A stretch of DNA of 64,000 bases from an uncultured Novosphingobium sp. (GTDB lineage: Bacteria > Pseudomonadota > Alphaproteobacteria > Sphingomonadales > Sphingomonadaceae). Both the position numbers and the translations under genes were made by a program. The stretch lies in the NCBI GenBank assembly GCA_946886075.1, contig CAMPHR010000011.1, positions 17,569 through 81,568 of the forward strand, read 5' to 3'. The notes beneath the pieces were generated by a model. That model saw nothing but the letters and a program-made list of their open reading frames with translations, made no database searches and was not told where the DNA came from. Positions 10,005-19,910 of this stretch are shown piece after piece (position 1 is the first letter of the stretch; each line of letters opens with the position of its first letter).

Positions 10005-10047
10005 AAAAGCGCGCCATCGGCCGCATCGGGCAGCCGGGCGCGCTTTT
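10005..10047. terminator. Bidirectional rho-independent terminator after ftsZ
   Basis: Arms AAAAGCGCGCC and GGCGCGCTTTT form a strong GC stem flanked by A and T runs. It ends the dcw transcription unit before the SPOR-domain gene. Confidence 0.8.
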
Positions 10048-10095
10048 CATATCGATAAATTTCCCATTCACCCATCGATCCGGTAAAGGGCTAGT

Positions 10096-11850
10096 GTGAA
10101 ACGCTCAGCTTTATGGATCCTTGGCGGCCTGTTTGTTGCAGGAGCCGCGCAGGCGCAGCCCGCTCAAATTCAGTCGCTCCGCCCCTCAGGCGCTGAAAAT
10201 CTCAGCCGCAACCTGGCGCGCCTAGCGTCCAATCCGCGCGACGTGGAGGCGCTGATCGGAGCAGGCGAGGCCGCAGTCGATATGGATGACACGCGCGCGG
10301 CGGCGGGCTTCTTTTCGCGCGCCGACGCGATCCAGCCCAACAATGGACGGGTAAAGGCGGGGCTTGGCCGTGTCGCGCTCAAGGCGCAAAACCCTGCAGA
10401 GGCGCTCCGCCTTTTCGACCAGGCGACGCGTCTCGGCTTTGGCGAAGCGACGCTGCTCGCGGACCGGGGGCTGGCGCGCGACATGACCGGTGATCAGGCC
10501 GGGGCGCAGCGGGATTACCAGGCCGCGCTCAAGCATGCCCCGGAAGATCCTGACCTCATATATCGCTATGCCGCCTCGCTCGGTATTTCCGGCCAGGTCG
10601 ACGGCGCCGAGAAGGTGCTTCAGCCCCTGCTCTACAAAAGCGACCGCGCAGCATGGCGATATCGCGCCTTCATCCTGGCCATGAACAACAAGCAGGCCGA
10701 TGCGCGCAAGATCGCTAGCCAGACGCTGCCAGCCCAGCTTGCCGCTGCGCTGGTGCCTTATATGGAGAAGATGCCCTACCTCACCCCTGCGCAAAAGGCT
10801 GCGGCGGTGCATTTCGGTCATTTTCCAACCACAGTGGGAACGTCGCTTGCGGCCGTGACGCCAAGAGCAGCGCCGACCCCTCCATTGACGCAAGCGCCAG
10901 CCGCAACAGCGAGGCCAAGGTCGACGCCTGCACCTGCACCTACACCTACACCTACACCGTTCCCCGCTCCAACTCCGGCCCCACGGCCTGCGACGCCCAT
11001 GGCAAGCGGGCAGGCGCTGCAGCCAAGCAGGCCTTCCTTCACGACAACGCCGTCATCGTCACAGCCTTCTGCGACGCCCGCGCGGCCCGCGCCGACCAGT
11101 CCTGCGCCATCTACCTTCGCGCAAACATCGACGGAAACGCGCCCGGCGCAGGTGCAAGGACCTCCCGCGTCATTTGCCACCACCACCACTGCTCGCCCGG
11201 CCGCTCCGCCGGCTGCACCGACGAACTCGCCTGGCGGGGCGACGCCAGCGCCTACCTCCGTGCCAGCGCCGCAGCAGGCCGCTCCCACTCCTCGCCCGCA
11301 GCCGAACCCCGAAGCAACACGGACCTTGGCCGACATCATCCATGCCATCGACGTGCCCGCATCGGAACGCCAGGTGAGCGTGGCGGCCGTAGATCTTTCC
11401 GAGATCGAAGCGCTGCAAGCCGCGCGCCGCGCAGAGCGGCAAGCGGCCGCGGACAAGGCTAAGAAAGCCGCTACCGCAGCCAAGGAAAAGGCCGACGCCG
11501 CTGCAAAGGCCAAGGCGAAAGCGGAAGCTGACGCCAAGGCCAAGAAGGCTGCCGAGGAAAAGGCTCGGCTTGCCGCCAATCCGTCACGCAATTGGGTGCA
11601 GGTCGGCACGGGCGCGGATCGCGGCGCTCTCGCCTTCACGCTCAAGAACCTCCGCCGCAAATATGATGAGGTAAAGCCGCAGGACGGCTGGGTCGCGACT
11701 TGGGGCCGCACAAACCGGCTGCTGATCGGTCCCTTCGCCAGCTTCACCCGCGCCAAAACGGTGGAAGCCAAGCTGAAATCCGCAGGCGCAGATGCCTTTG
11801 CCTGGCAAAGCGACGCAGGCGAGGTGGTCGAACGGCTGGGAGGGAAGTAA
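10096..11850 (+). CDS. Secreted TPR and SPOR domain protein
   Basis: 584 residues starting at GTG 10096. Residues 1-20 are a clear signal peptide with AQAQ at the cleavage site. Residues 30-240 are Ala-rich helical repeats of TPR type (for example [11 protein letters not shown] and [26 protein letters not shown]). A Pro/Thr/Ala linker spans about 255-430 and includes a run of six Pro-Thr or Pro-Ala pairs. A Lys/Ala-rich predicted coiled coil covers about 440-495. A C-terminal SPOR domain (about 500-580, [11 protein letters not shown] and [12 protein letters not shown]) follows. SPOR domains bind denuded septal glycan, so a periplasmic role at division sites is likely. Confidence 0.85.
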   Translation: MKRSALWILGGLFVAGAAQAQPAQIQSLRPSGAENLSRNLARLASNPRDVEALIGAGEAAVDMDDTRAAAGFFSRADAIQPNNGRVKAGLGRVALKAQNPAEALRLFDQATRLGFGEATLLADRGLARDMTGDQAGAQRDYQAALKHAPEDPDLIYRYAASLGISGQVDGAEKVLQPLLYKSDRAAWRYRAFILAMNNKQADARKIASQTLPAQLAAALVPYMEKMPYLTPAQKAAAVHFGHFPTTVGTSLAAVTPRAAPTPPLTQAPAATARPRSTPAPAPTPTPTPFPAPTPAPRPATPMASGQALQPSRPSFTTTPSSSQPSATPARPAPTSPAPSTFAQTSTETRPAQVQGPPASFATTTTARPAAPPAAPTNSPGGATPAPTSVPAPQQAAPTPRPQPNPEATRTLADIIHAIDVPASERQVSVAAVDLSEIEALQAARRAERQAAADKAKKAATAAKEKADAAAKAKAKAEADAKAKKAAEEKARLAANPSRNWVQVGTGADRGALAFTLKNLRRKYDEVKPQDGWVATWGRTNRLLIGPFASFTRAKTVEAKLKSAGADAFAWQSDAGEVVERLGGK

Positions 11851-11860
11851 GGGCGTCCCC

Positions 11861-13018
11861 ATGACGACCCTTGCTCCCTATGCTTCGCACCCCAGCCGCA
11901 GCCGTGGCCGCCTGCATCCCGAACCGGGCGGTGAACTGCGCGGCCCTCGCGACATCTTTCAGCGGGATCGCGATCGCATCATCCATTCCATCGCTTTCCG
12001 TCGGTTGCGGCACAAGACGCAGGTGTTCGTATCGCCGGACGGTGATCATTTCCGCGTTCGCCTGACCCATAGCCTGGAAGTGGCGCAAATCGGCCGGACG
12101 ACCGCGCGCACTCTCGGTCTCAATGAGGATCTGACCGAGGCGCTGTGCCTTGCGCATGATATTGGCCATCCGCCCTTCGGCCATGCGGGGGAGGATGCGC
12201 TGGAAGCGGCGCTGGAGGATCATGGCGGCTTTGACCATAATGCGCATACGCTGCGCACGCTCATGCTGCTGGAATCGCCCTATCCCTGCTTTCCCGGTCT
12301 CAACCTTAGCTGGGAAATGCTTGAGGGGCTGGCCAAGCATAACGGCCCGGTCGATCATCCCGGCTGGGCCATGCGGGAAATGGATGCGCTATTCCCGCTG
12401 GAGCTGTCTTCCCACGCTTCGCTGGAGGCGCAGTTGGCGGCGATCGCGGATGACATCGCCTATGACAATCACGACATTGACGATGGCCTGCGCGCTGGAT
12501 TGCTGACGCTTGAGCAATTGCTTGAGGTTCCGATCGTCAAACATTGCTGGGAGCGGGTGTGCGCTCGCTATCCCGATATCCCGCAGGACCGTCTGCTGCG
12601 CGAACTGGTGCGTGAGCAGATCGGCCTCATGGCGAATGACCTTATCGCGTCCACGCGCCGGAACATCGCCGAAGCCCGGATAAAGACGGCCGAGGACGTC
12701 CGCAGCGCAGGACGTGCGCTCGTCTGCTTCTCGCCCGAACTGGCGGCGCAAGAGCGGGAGTTGAAGCGCTTCATGTACGCGTCGCTTTATCATCATCCGT
12801 CCCAGCTAGCTGCGGCCAACCGTGCCCGGATCATCGTCCGGGACCTGTTCCGCGCCTATCAGGACCAGCCCCAACTCATGCCAGCCGAATGGCAGGATGA
12901 TCGCTTGCTGGATGAGCCGCGCCGCAGCAGGCACATCGGCGATTTTATCGCGGGCATGACCGATCGCTATGCGGAAAAGCGCCACGCCGAGATCTTCGGA
13001 GAAGCAGTGCTAGCTTGA
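11861..13018 (+). CDS. dgt: Deoxyguanosinetriphosphate triphosphohydrolase-like protein
   Basis: HD-superfamily dNTPase that cleaves dGTP to deoxyguanosine and triphosphate. Metal ligands are visible as THSLEV (H), [15 protein letters not shown] (HD) and a later [12 protein letters not shown] (D). The N-terminus [22 protein letters not shown] is the hallmark of the bacterial dGTPase subgroup. ATG 11861 was chosen because an earlier in-frame start would overlap the SPOR gene. The product has 385 residues. It begins 10 bp after the SPOR-protein stop, suggesting cotranscription. Confidence 0.92.
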   Translation: MTTLAPYASHPSRSRGRLHPEPGGELRGPRDIFQRDRDRIIHSIAFRRLRHKTQVFVSPDGDHFRVRLTHSLEVAQIGRTTARTLGLNEDLTEALCLAHDIGHPPFGHAGEDALEAALEDHGGFDHNAHTLRTLMLLESPYPCFPGLNLSWEMLEGLAKHNGPVDHPGWAMREMDALFPLELSSHASLEAQLAAIADDIAYDNHDIDDGLRAGLLTLEQLLEVPIVKHCWERVCARYPDIPQDRLLRELVREQIGLMANDLIASTRRNIAEARIKTAEDVRSAGRALVCFSPELAAQERELKRFMYASLYHHPSQLAAANRARIIVRDLFRAYQDQPQLMPAEWQDDRLLDEPRRSRHIGDFIAGMTDRYAEKRHAEIFGEAVLA

Positions 13019-13063
13019 CGCAGCCATTGCGCTACGCATGAACGCGTCTTAGCCTTCTTCCGC

Positions 13064-13357
13064 ATGGCCCTTCACCCACAGATCGCTGCTCTCGCGGCAC
13101 AGCTCGAAGACCTCGCCGCATTTCTGCGCAGGCGGGGGGATCGCAAATGGTCGGGCAGGGTGGAGCGATGCGCGCATCTGGTTGCGGACTCCAACTTCAC
13201 CGGCGTCGACCATTTCCTGCGCCTGTTCGAGGGTGAAGATAGCCTGGCACACCTCGTCTTAGGCGATCCAGCCGATGACGCGCGGCTGGACGAACTGCGC
13301 AAGGCGACGCGTTCGCTCGCGGAACGGCTGGCGCGCGAAGAAGGTAGCGCCGATTGA
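13064..13357 (+). CDS. Small helical protein of unknown function
   Basis: 97 residues with no signal peptide or membrane segment. The composition is rich in Leu, Ala, Arg and Asp and suggests a compact helical bundle (LAAQLEDLAAFLRRRGDRKW, then a second half with LRLFEGEDSLAHLV). It starts 45 bp after dgt and ends just before the glycine riboswitch region. It is out of register with no better ORF on the opposite strand. I do not recognise the family. Confidence 0.65.
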   Translation: MALHPQIAALAAQLEDLAAFLRRRGDRKWSGRVERCAHLVADSNFTGVDHFLRLFEGEDSLAHLVLGDPADDARLDELRKATRSLAERLAREEGSAD

Positions 13358-13428
13358 GCAATTGACGCCGCCCGTCATTTCCCGCAATGCAAATGCGTCA
13401 CCGGCGCCCGGCAGATTCGGGCTCGGAC

Positions 13429-13630
13429 ATGATGCGGGAGAGCATGGGAAGCCTTTCAGGTCACCCCGTCGCCGAAGGAGCAACCGCCCCGGAATCTCTC
13501 AGGCCAAAGGACCGCATCATGGGCAGGCACTCTGGAAAGCGGACGGTTCGCGCCGTCCCACCGAAGGGGTAAGCCATCCGGTCGTTTGGCCGGTGGTCAA
13601 AGCTCTCAGGTTCCGTGACAGAGGGGGTGG
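13429..13630 (+). ncRNA. Tandem glycine riboswitch upstream of gcvT
   Basis: Two glycine aptamers in series. Aptamer 1 has a perfect 9-bp P1 (ATGATGCGG at 13429-13437 with CCGCATCAT at 13512-13520). It contains the conserved strings GGGAGAG, GCCGAAGGAGCAA and TCTCTCAGGCCAAAGGACCG. Aptamer 2 (about 13530-13623, P1 CTCTG/CAGAG) contains CACCGAAGGGGTAA and CAAAGCTCTCAGGTT, followed by GACAGAGGGG. Cooperative glycine binding by such tandems typically turns on glycine-cleavage genes, and gcvT begins about 70 bases later. No terminator hairpin is obvious in the 70-base expression platform, so control may act on translation. Confidence 0.95.
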
Positions 13631-13700
13631 CAGACGTCAGGAATCCGACTCCGGACTACCGCGTTTGTCGCCATGACCCTTGCCACGAAAGGCCGCCCTC

Positions 13701-14852
13701 ATGTCCGGCAATGACGATATCGCCCATTTTGAAGACGAATTGCCGCTGCAGGAGCTGCCGCTCGACGCTTGGCACCGTGCGCGGGGCGCGCGCATGGTTG
13801 GCTTTGCGGGCTATCACATGCCCATCCAATATGAAGGCATCATGGCCGAACATGGCTGGACGCGCGAGCATGCCGGTTTGTTCGATGTCAGCCATATGGG
13901 CCAACTCAGCTTCTCCGGCGAAGGGGTGGACGATGCGCTGGAGCATCTATTGCCGAGCGATATCAAGGGCCTGAAGCCCTTCCGCCAGCGCTATTCGATG
14001 CTGCTCGATGAGGATGGCGGCATTCTCGACGACCTCATGGTTTCGCGCCTGGGCGCGGGAGCATTTGACGGCGCGGACATCTACATGGTCGTCAACGGCG
14101 CAACCAAATATGACGACATGGGCTGGATGATCGAACATCTGCCTGATGAAACCGTCATGAACCATATGGACGAGCAGGCGCTGCTCGCGTTGCAGGGCCC
14201 TGAGGCGGGTGAGGCGCTGGCCAGCCTTATCCCGGAGACCGCCGACCTCATCTTCATGCAGTCGGGCCTCTTCACCTGGCGTGGCGTTCCGTTTTGGATC
14301 AGCCGGTCGGGCTATACCGGCGAGGACGGATTTGAGATCAGCGTGCCCGCCGACACCGTAGTGCTGCTGGCGGACGCACTCTGTGCTTTGCCGCAAGTGA
14401 AGCCGATCGGCCTTGGCGCGCGGGACTCGCTGCGCCTTGAGGCCGGTCTTCCACTCTATGGCCATGACCTGACGCCCGCCGTCAGCACGATTGGCGCCGA
14501 TCTTGGCTTCGCCATCCAGAAGCGCCGCCGGGAAGAGGGTGGCTTCATCGGTCATGCGCGGGTGATGAAGGAACTGGCCGATGGGCCGGGTTCCAAGCGC
14601 GTGGGATTGAATATCGAAGGCCGACTACCCGCTCGTGAAGGCGCACCGATCTTTGCCGATGGGATAAAGGTGGGAGAAGTGACCTCCGGCGGCTTCGCGC
14701 CGACCGTCGGCGCGCCGATCGCCATGGGCTGGGTCAGCTTGCCGCACAGTGCAATCGATACTGCCCTGGAAATCGAGGTACGCGGCAAGCGGATCGCAGC
14801 GACTGTCGCGCCGATGCCGTTCGTACCGCATCGGTATCGCCGCAAGGCCTGA
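13701..14852 (+). CDS. gcvT: Glycine cleavage system T protein (aminomethyltransferase)
   Basis: Transfers the methylene group from the aminomethyl-lipoyl H protein to tetrahydrofolate and releases ammonia. The family N-terminus is PLDAWHRARGARMVGFAGYHMPIQY. The aspartate region FDVSHMGQ, the SRSGYTGEDGFE motif and the C-terminal GEVTSGGFAP are present. ATG 13701 gives 383 residues. A TTG seven codons upstream is also in frame but is less likely. It is the first gene of the riboswitch-controlled gcv operon. Confidence 0.95.
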   Translation: MSGNDDIAHFEDELPLQELPLDAWHRARGARMVGFAGYHMPIQYEGIMAEHGWTREHAGLFDVSHMGQLSFSGEGVDDALEHLLPSDIKGLKPFRQRYSMLLDEDGGILDDLMVSRLGAGAFDGADIYMVVNGATKYDDMGWMIEHLPDETVMNHMDEQALLALQGPEAGEALASLIPETADLIFMQSGLFTWRGVPFWISRSGYTGEDGFEISVPADTVVLLADALCALPQVKPIGLGARDSLRLEAGLPLYGHDLTPAVSTIGADLGFAIQKRRREEGGFIGHARVMKELADGPGSKRVGLNIEGRLPAREGAPIFADGIKVGEVTSGGFAPTVGAPIAMGWVSLPHSAIDTALEIEVRGKRIAATVAPMPFVPHRYRRKA

Positions 14853-14913
14853 GCCGTCCCGCTTTTTTTGTTGGTCGCGAGTTTGAAGCAAGCACTCCGA
14901 GGGGAGACATAAG

Positions 14914-15285
14914 ATGAGCCGTTATTTCACCGACGAACATGAATGGATCGACGTAGAGGGCGAAATCGCCACTGTCGGCATCACGGATTACGCGCAGGAA
15001 CAACTGGGCGATATCGTGTTTGTGGAATTGCCTGCTGAGGGGGCAAATTTCGAAAAGGGCGATGATGCCGCCGTCGTGGAATCGGTCAAGGCTGCGTCGG
15101 ACGTCTATGCGCCCATCTCCGGCGAAGTCGTCGAAACGAACAGCGCGTTGGAAGACGAGCCCGCCCTGGTCAACAGCGATGCGGAAGAAGATGGCTGGTT
15201 CTTCAAACTGCGCGTGACGAACGCCAGTGAATTGGAAGGCCTGATGAACGAAGCTGCCTACAAGAAGTTCGTGGCGAGCCTTTGA
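14914..15285 (+). CDS. gcvH: Glycine cleavage system H protein
   Basis: Lipoyl carrier that shuttles the aminomethyl group between P, T and L proteins. The lipoylation motif is [13 protein letters not shown] with the modified Lys near residue 62. The N-terminus [13 protein letters not shown] is diagnostic. Length 123, normal. RBS-like GAGGGGAG lies 9 bases upstream. A repeat-rich gap separates it from gcvPA. Confidence 0.96.
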   Translation: MSRYFTDEHEWIDVEGEIATVGITDYAQEQLGDIVFVELPAEGANFEKGDDAAVVESVKAASDVYAPISGEVVETNSALEDEPALVNSDAEEDGWFFKLRVTNASELEGLMNEAAYKKFVASL

Positions 15286-15295
15286 TCGACAATTA

Positions 15296-15420
15296 GCCCC
15301 TCCTGCAGGCGGGAGGGGCTGGGATGGGCGCGAGCGTAGCGAGCCAGCAGCCATCCCGAATAGCCGCCGCTGACGCGGCGCACCCACCCCCGACCCCTCC
15401 CTCGAAGGGAGGGGGGAGAT
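15296..15420. repeat. Repeat-rich gap between gcvH and gcvPA
   Basis: Contains CCCCTCCTGCAGGCGGGAGGGG, then a GCGAGCGTAGCGAGC palindrome, and a final CCCCTCCCTCGAAGGGAGGGG. These are short GC-rich palindromes of the kind scattered between sphingomonad genes. Part could fold as an intra-operon hairpin in the gcv mRNA. Confidence 0.75.
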
Positions 15421-15427
15421 AAGTGAA

Positions 15428-16786
15428 ATGCGCTACCTACCCCTTACCGACACAGACCGTCAGGACATGCTGTCCGTCATCGGCGCGTCCTCGGTCGATG
15501 ACCTGTTCATCGACGTGCCCGCCGAAGCCCGTTTGGCCGACAAGATCCCCGGCTTGCCCGACCACGCCAGCGAACTGGCGGTCGAACGGCACATGGCGGC
15601 GCTTGCGCGGAAGAACCTGTCGGCAGGGGAGGCGCCCTTCTTCCTTGGCGCGGGCGCGTACCGCCACCATGTTCCCGCCAGCGTCGATCATCTGATCCAG
15701 CGCGGCGAGTTCCTGACGGCCTATACGCCCTATCAGCCGGAAATCGCGCAAGGCACCTTGCAGGTGCTGTTCGAATTCCAGACGCAGGTTGCGCGCCTGC
15801 TTGGCTGCGATGTCGCCAACGCATCCATGTACGATGGTTCGACCGCCTGCTGGGAAGCGATCGGCATGGCTCGTCGTATCACCAAGCGTGGCAAGGCGAT
15901 CCTGTCATCGGGCCTGCACCCCCATTATGTGTCGGTCGCCAAGACGATGGCGAAATTCACGGGCGACGCATTGGTGCATGAAGCGCCGACGCTGGCCGCA
16001 GCGACCGACATCGACGCGCTGATCGCCGGGATCGACAAGGATACGAGCTGTGTCGTGGTTCAATATCCCGATATTCTCGGCCGCATCGCCGACTTGACCC
16101 CGCTTGCCGACGCCGCCCATGAAGCGGGCGCCCTGCTGGTCGCGGTCGTGACTGAGCCTGTAGCGCTGGGCGCGATCAAGGCACCGGGCCATATGGGCGC
16201 CGACATCGTCGTTGGGGAAGGCCAGTCGATCGGCGTCGGCTTGCAATTTGGCGGCCCTTATCTCGGCCTGTTCGCGTGCAAGCAGAAATATGTCCGCCAG
16301 ATGCCCGGCCGCCTGTGTGGCGAGACGGTGGATGCTGCGGGCAAGCGCGGCTTTGTGCTGACCCTCTCCACCCGCGAGCAGCATATCCGCCGCGAAAAGG
16401 CGACTTCGAACATCTGCACCAATTCGGGCCTCTGCGCTCTGGCCTTCAGCATCCACATGACCCTGCTCGGCGAGAAGGGGCTGCGTGAGTTGGCGGCGCT
16501 CAATCACGCGCTTGCCGTACAAGCTGCTGAACGACTGGCCAAGGTGCCTGGCGTCACGCTGCTCAACGACAGCTTCTTCAATGAATTTACGTTGGTCCTT
16601 TCCAAGGATGCACGCGAAACCGTCCGCAACCTTGCCGACAAAGGCGTGCTCGGCGGCGTATCGCTCGGACGCCTGTTCCCCGACGCACCTGAGATCGGCA
16701 ACGGCCTGGTCGTCGCCGTCACGGAAACCGTAACGTCGGAGGATATTGAAGCCTTCGCCACAGCGCTTCAGGAGGAACTGGCATGA
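15428..16786 (+). CDS. gcvPA: Glycine dehydrogenase (decarboxylating) subunit 1
   Basis: N-terminal half of the split P protein, which decarboxylates glycine with PLP. The start [15 protein letters not shown] and the motifs [37 protein letters not shown] and [13 protein letters not shown] are typical of GcvPA. Length 452. It overlaps gcvPB by four bases (ATGA), which fits a heterotetramer made in equal amounts. Confidence 0.96.
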   Translation: MRYLPLTDTDRQDMLSVIGASSVDDLFIDVPAEARLADKIPGLPDHASELAVERHMAALARKNLSAGEAPFFLGAGAYRHHVPASVDHLIQRGEFLTAYTPYQPEIAQGTLQVLFEFQTQVARLLGCDVANASMYDGSTACWEAIGMARRITKRGKAILSSGLHPHYVSVAKTMAKFTGDALVHEAPTLAAATDIDALIAGIDKDTSCVVVQYPDILGRIADLTPLADAAHEAGALLVAVVTEPVALGAIKAPGHMGADIVVGEGQSIGVGLQFGGPYLGLFACKQKYVRQMPGRLCGETVDAAGKRGFVLTLSTREQHIRREKATSNICTNSGLCALAFSIHMTLLGEKGLRELAALNHALAVQAAERLAKVPGVTLLNDSFFNEFTLVLSKDARETVRNLADKGVLGGVSLGRLFPDAPEIGNGLVVAVTETVTSEDIEAFATALQEELA

Positions 16787-18348
16787 CCATGCTCAAGGAA
16801 GGCCGCCCCACTGCGCCCCAGGCTGTGACCGACAGCGCCCCGGCAACCGCCACCGGCAACCGCGCGCTGATGTTGGAGGAAGCGCTGATCTTCGAGATCG
16901 GCTCGGCCCAGACCACGGGCGTCGATTTCCCGGAAGCGCCCAAGGTTGCCAGCCGCCTCGGCAACCTCGCGCGGACCGATAGCATCGGCCTGCCGGGCCT
17001 CTCGGAACAAGAGACGGTGCGTCACTATACCCGCCTCAGCCGTCAGAACTATGCCATCGATCTCGGCCTGTTTCCGCTTGGCTCCTGCACGATGAAGCAC
17101 AACCCGCGCCTCAATGAAAAGGTCGCGCGGATGCCCGGTTTTGCCGACCTTCACCCACTCGCGCCGCAATCGACGGTGCAGGGCGCGCTTGCGGTAATCC
17201 ATGAGCTTGCCGAATGGTTGATCACGCTCACCGGCATGCACTCGGTGGCGATGAGTCCCAAGGCGGGCGCGCATGGTGAACTGTGCGGCCTGCTCGCGAT
17301 CCGCGCGGCGCTCGAAGCGCGTGGCGATGCGCGCAGCGTGATCCTGGTCCCCGAAAGCGCCCACGGAACCAACCCCGCAACGGCCGCTTTCTGCGGCTAT
17401 AAGGTGGAGGATATTCCCGCGACCCCGGACGGCCGCGTCGACCTCGAAGCGCTCAAGGCTCGACTCGGTCCTGATGTGGCGGCGGTGATGATCACCAACC
17501 CTAACACCTGCGGCCTGTTCGAGCGGGACATGAAGACCATCTCCGACGCGGTTCACGCTGCCGGAGCCTTCGTCTATTGCGACGGTGCGAACTTCAACGC
17601 CATCGTCGGCCGCGTTCGCCCCGGCGACCTCGGCGTGGACGCGATGCACATCAACCTGCACAAGACCTTCTCCACGCCCCACGGCGGCGGCGGACCCGGT
17701 TCCGGCCCAGTGGTGCTAAGCGAAGCGCTCACCCCCTTCGCGCCGCTGCCTTTCGTGGAGCGTCAGGGGGACAGCTTCATGCTGATCGAGGAAGAAACGG
17801 CGGACGAATATCACGCCAGCAGCTTCGGCCGCATGGTCGCCTTCCACGGCCAGATGGGCATGTTTACCCGCGCACTGACCTATATTCTCAGCCATGGTGC
17901 GGACGGCCTGCGCCAGGTCGCGAGCGACGCGGTGCTGAACGCCAACTACATCTTGCGCAGCCTGGACGATGTGCTGGACGCGCCCTTCGGGGCAAGCGGC
18001 CCCTGCATGCATGAGGCGCTGTTCAGCGACAAGGGGCTTGCCGAAGGGTTCACCACGCTCGACATCGCCAAGGGCCTGATCGATGAAGGCTTCCACCCGA
18101 TGACCATGTATTTCCCGCTGGTCGTCCATGGCGCGATGCTGGTCGAACCCACCGAAACGGAGAGCAAGGCTGCGTTAGACCAGTTCATCATGGCGCTGCG
18201 CAGCCTTGCCGAACGCGCCAAGGCGGGCGACGAGGCACTGAAAGGCGCTCCCTATTTCGCGCCTCGCCGCCGTCTCGATGAAACGCTCGCCGCCCGCAAG
18301 CCGGTCCTCAGCTGGTCCGATCCGGCACTGGCGCAGGGGGCCGAGTGA
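16783..18348 (+). CDS. gcvPB: Glycine dehydrogenase (decarboxylating) subunit 2
   Basis: C-terminal half of the split P protein and carrier of the PLP lysine. The PLP-binding region [18 protein letters not shown] lies around residues 288-305. [23 protein letters not shown] and [10 protein letters not shown] are also visible. The length of 521 is normal for the split type. It is followed by a GTG start four bases inside its stop, suggesting that the methyltransferase gene belongs to the same operon. Confidence 0.96.
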   Translation: MTMLKEGRPTAPQAVTDSAPATATGNRALMLEEALIFEIGSAQTTGVDFPEAPKVASRLGNLARTDSIGLPGLSEQETVRHYTRLSRQNYAIDLGLFPLGSCTMKHNPRLNEKVARMPGFADLHPLAPQSTVQGALAVIHELAEWLITLTGMHSVAMSPKAGAHGELCGLLAIRAALEARGDARSVILVPESAHGTNPATAAFCGYKVEDIPATPDGRVDLEALKARLGPDVAAVMITNPNTCGLFERDMKTISDAVHAAGAFVYCDGANFNAIVGRVRPGDLGVDAMHINLHKTFSTPHGGGGPGSGPVVLSEALTPFAPLPFVERQGDSFMLIEEETADEYHASSFGRMVAFHGQMGMFTRALTYILSHGADGLRQVASDAVLNANYILRSLDDVLDAPFGASGPCMHEALFSDKGLAEGFTTLDIAKGLIDEGFHPMTMYFPLVVHGAMLVEPTETESKAALDQFIMALRSLAERAKAGDEALKGAPYFAPRRRLDETLAARKPVLSWSDPALAQGAE

Positions 18349-18980
18349 GCGTCTGGGTTCCGGGCGAAGCGGGGACGTCGAGCGATCGGCTCCATGCCCC
18401 CGCGACGCTGCGGAACCGGGAGGCTATCCTCGCGGTGCTGCGGAACGCCCTGCCATCCTCCGGCCTCGTGCTGGAGGTGGCGAGCGGCAGTGGCGAGCAT
18501 GCGGCATATTTCGCCGCGGCGCTGCCGGGCCTGGATTGGCAGCCCAGCGATCCTGATCCGGCCGCGCTTGCATCCATCGAAGCATGGCGGTCGGAGGCGA
18601 AGCTGCCCAATTTTCATCCGCCCATCATGCTCAATGCCGCTGCCGCATGGCCGGTTAGCAAGGCCGATGCGATTCTCTGCATCAACATGACGCACATCAG
18701 CCCGTGGGAAGCGACCCTTGGCTTGATGGATGGTGCGGGAAAGACGCTCCGCGCTGGCGGCCTGCTCTACCTCTACGGCCCGTTCATCCGCGATGAAGTG
18801 GAAACTGCGCCCAGCAATCTCGCCTTCAATGCGTCGCTGAAGGCGCGTGATGCGCATTGGGGATTGCGCCGAGTCGAAGATGTGATCGCTGCCGCAGAAG
18901 GGCAGCGCCTAACCCTCGATCAGTTGGTGGAGATGCCCGCCAATAATCTGTCGCTGCTGTTCCGGAAGACTGCTTCGTAA
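18345..18980 (+). CDS. DUF938 family class I SAM-dependent methyltransferase
   Basis: 211 residues from GTG 18345, overlapping gcvPB. The glycine-rich SAM motif is VLEVASGSGEHAAYFA (about 42-57), followed by WQPSDPDP, which is the acidic loop after beta-2. INMTHISPWEA and LYLYGPFIRD match the DUF938 pattern. Its substrate is unknown. Its place as last gene of a glycine-cleavage operon is consistent with one-carbon metabolism but does not prove it. Confidence 0.85.
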   Translation: MSVWVPGEAGTSSDRLHAPATLRNREAILAVLRNALPSSGLVLEVASGSGEHAAYFAAALPGLDWQPSDPDPAALASIEAWRSEAKLPNFHPPIMLNAAAAWPVSKADAILCINMTHISPWEATLGLMDGAGKTLRAGGLLYLYGPFIRDEVETAPSNLAFNASLKARDAHWGLRRVEDVIAAAEGQRLTLDQLVEMPANNLSLLFRKTAS

Positions 18981-18997
18981 ATCGCATCGCGCGCTCA

Positions 18998-19023
18998 CCC
19001 TTCGACAAGCTCAGGCCAAGCGG
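18998..19023. repeat. Single copy of the TTCGACAAGCTCAGG repeat arm
   Basis: CCCTTCGACAAGCTCAGGCC is one arm of the palindromic element seen whole at 2641-2720. It lies just ahead of the gene at 19026. Confidence 0.75.
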
Positions 19024-19025
19024 AT

Positions 19026-19910
19026 ATGGGAAGCGCGATGCCCAACCTCCTCCGCCTCGTCACCGCCGAACTCACAGCGCCCGCTGATCCGCGCGCAGCG
19101 GCGATGGCCGGGGCGTTGGCGGCACAATATCCCGCCGCCGCCCGGGCAGTGCTCTTCTACGGCTCATGCCTGCGGGAGAGCAATCTCGACGGGCTGATGC
19201 TCGATTTCTACCTTATCGTGTCCGACTACCACGCCGCTTATGGCCGACGCTGGCTGGCCACCGCCAACCGGCTGATCCCGCCCAATGTCTTCCCATTCGA
19301 ACATAACGGCCTGATTGCGAAATATGCCATATTGTCGGAAGCCGATTTTGCCCGGCTGAACAGCCCCGCCGCTGATAATGTGTCTGTCTGGGCCCGCTTT
19401 GCGCAGCCAGCGCGGTTGCTGTGGGCGGCGGACGACCTCGCCAGGCAGCGCGCCATCAGCGCGGTGGCGGGCGCGGCGCCTACGCTGCTCTCGCTCGCCC
19501 GTCCCATGACGGACGCTCAGGACGCCTTGTCGCTCTGGAAAGCGGGCTTCACGCTCACCTACAATGCCGAATTGCGGGCGGAGAAGAAGGGGCGATCGGT
19601 GTCGATCGTCGATGCCGACCCCGATCGCTATCGCCGGTTCGGAGAAGCTGCCTTGGCGCAGGGGTTGCCACCTTCACCCGCCGACCCTGCCAAGCATTGG
19701 CGCGCTCTACAAAGGCGTGGGAAATACCTGTCGGTCGTCCGCCTCGCCAAAGCCAGCTTCACCTATGCGGGCGGCATCGATTATCTCGCGTGGAAGATCA
19801 ATCGTCACGCAGGTACCAGCATCCAGATCAAGCCCTGGCAGCGGCGTTGGCCGCTGATCGGCGCGCTTACTCTGCTGCCGCGGCTGTTCCGGGGTGGTGC
19901 GATCCGCTGA
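19026..19910 (+). CDS. Tam41-like nucleotidyltransferase candidate
   Basis: 294 residues. The motif LFYGSCLRE followed by LDGLMLDFYLIVSDY resembles the G-S and hydrophobic-Asp motifs of the nucleotidyltransferase fold in Tam41/TAMM41 CDP-diacylglycerol synthases (YGSG, then MIDF). GLIAKYAILSEADF matches the KYGV segment that follows in those proteins. A Trp-rich basic C-terminus ends the protein. A later in-frame start exists at 19038. The 3' end overlaps the kinase gene on the other strand by 44 bp. Family assignment is by eye. The catalytic residue pattern is only partly confirmed, so the function is unproven. Confidence 0.6.
   Translation: MGSAMPNLLRLVTAELTAPADPRAAAMAGALAAQYPAAARAVLFYGSCLRESNLDGLMLDFYLIVSDYHAAYGRRWLATANRLIPPNVFPFEHNGLIAKYAILSEADFARLNSPAADNVSVWARFAQPARLLWAADDLARQRAISAVAGAAPTLLSLARPMTDAQDALSLWKAGFTLTYNAELRAEKKGRSVSIVDADPDRYRRFGEAALAQGLPPSPADPAKHWRALQRRGKYLSVVRLAKASFTYAGGIDYLAWKINRHAGTSIQIKPWQRRWPLIGALTLLPRLFRGGAIR

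Noticed and set aside
10921..11000. Possible microsatellite or CRISPR-like short repeats in the SPOR gene
   Set aside because: It is a Pro/Thr codon repeat in frame within the linker of a coding gene, without spacers.
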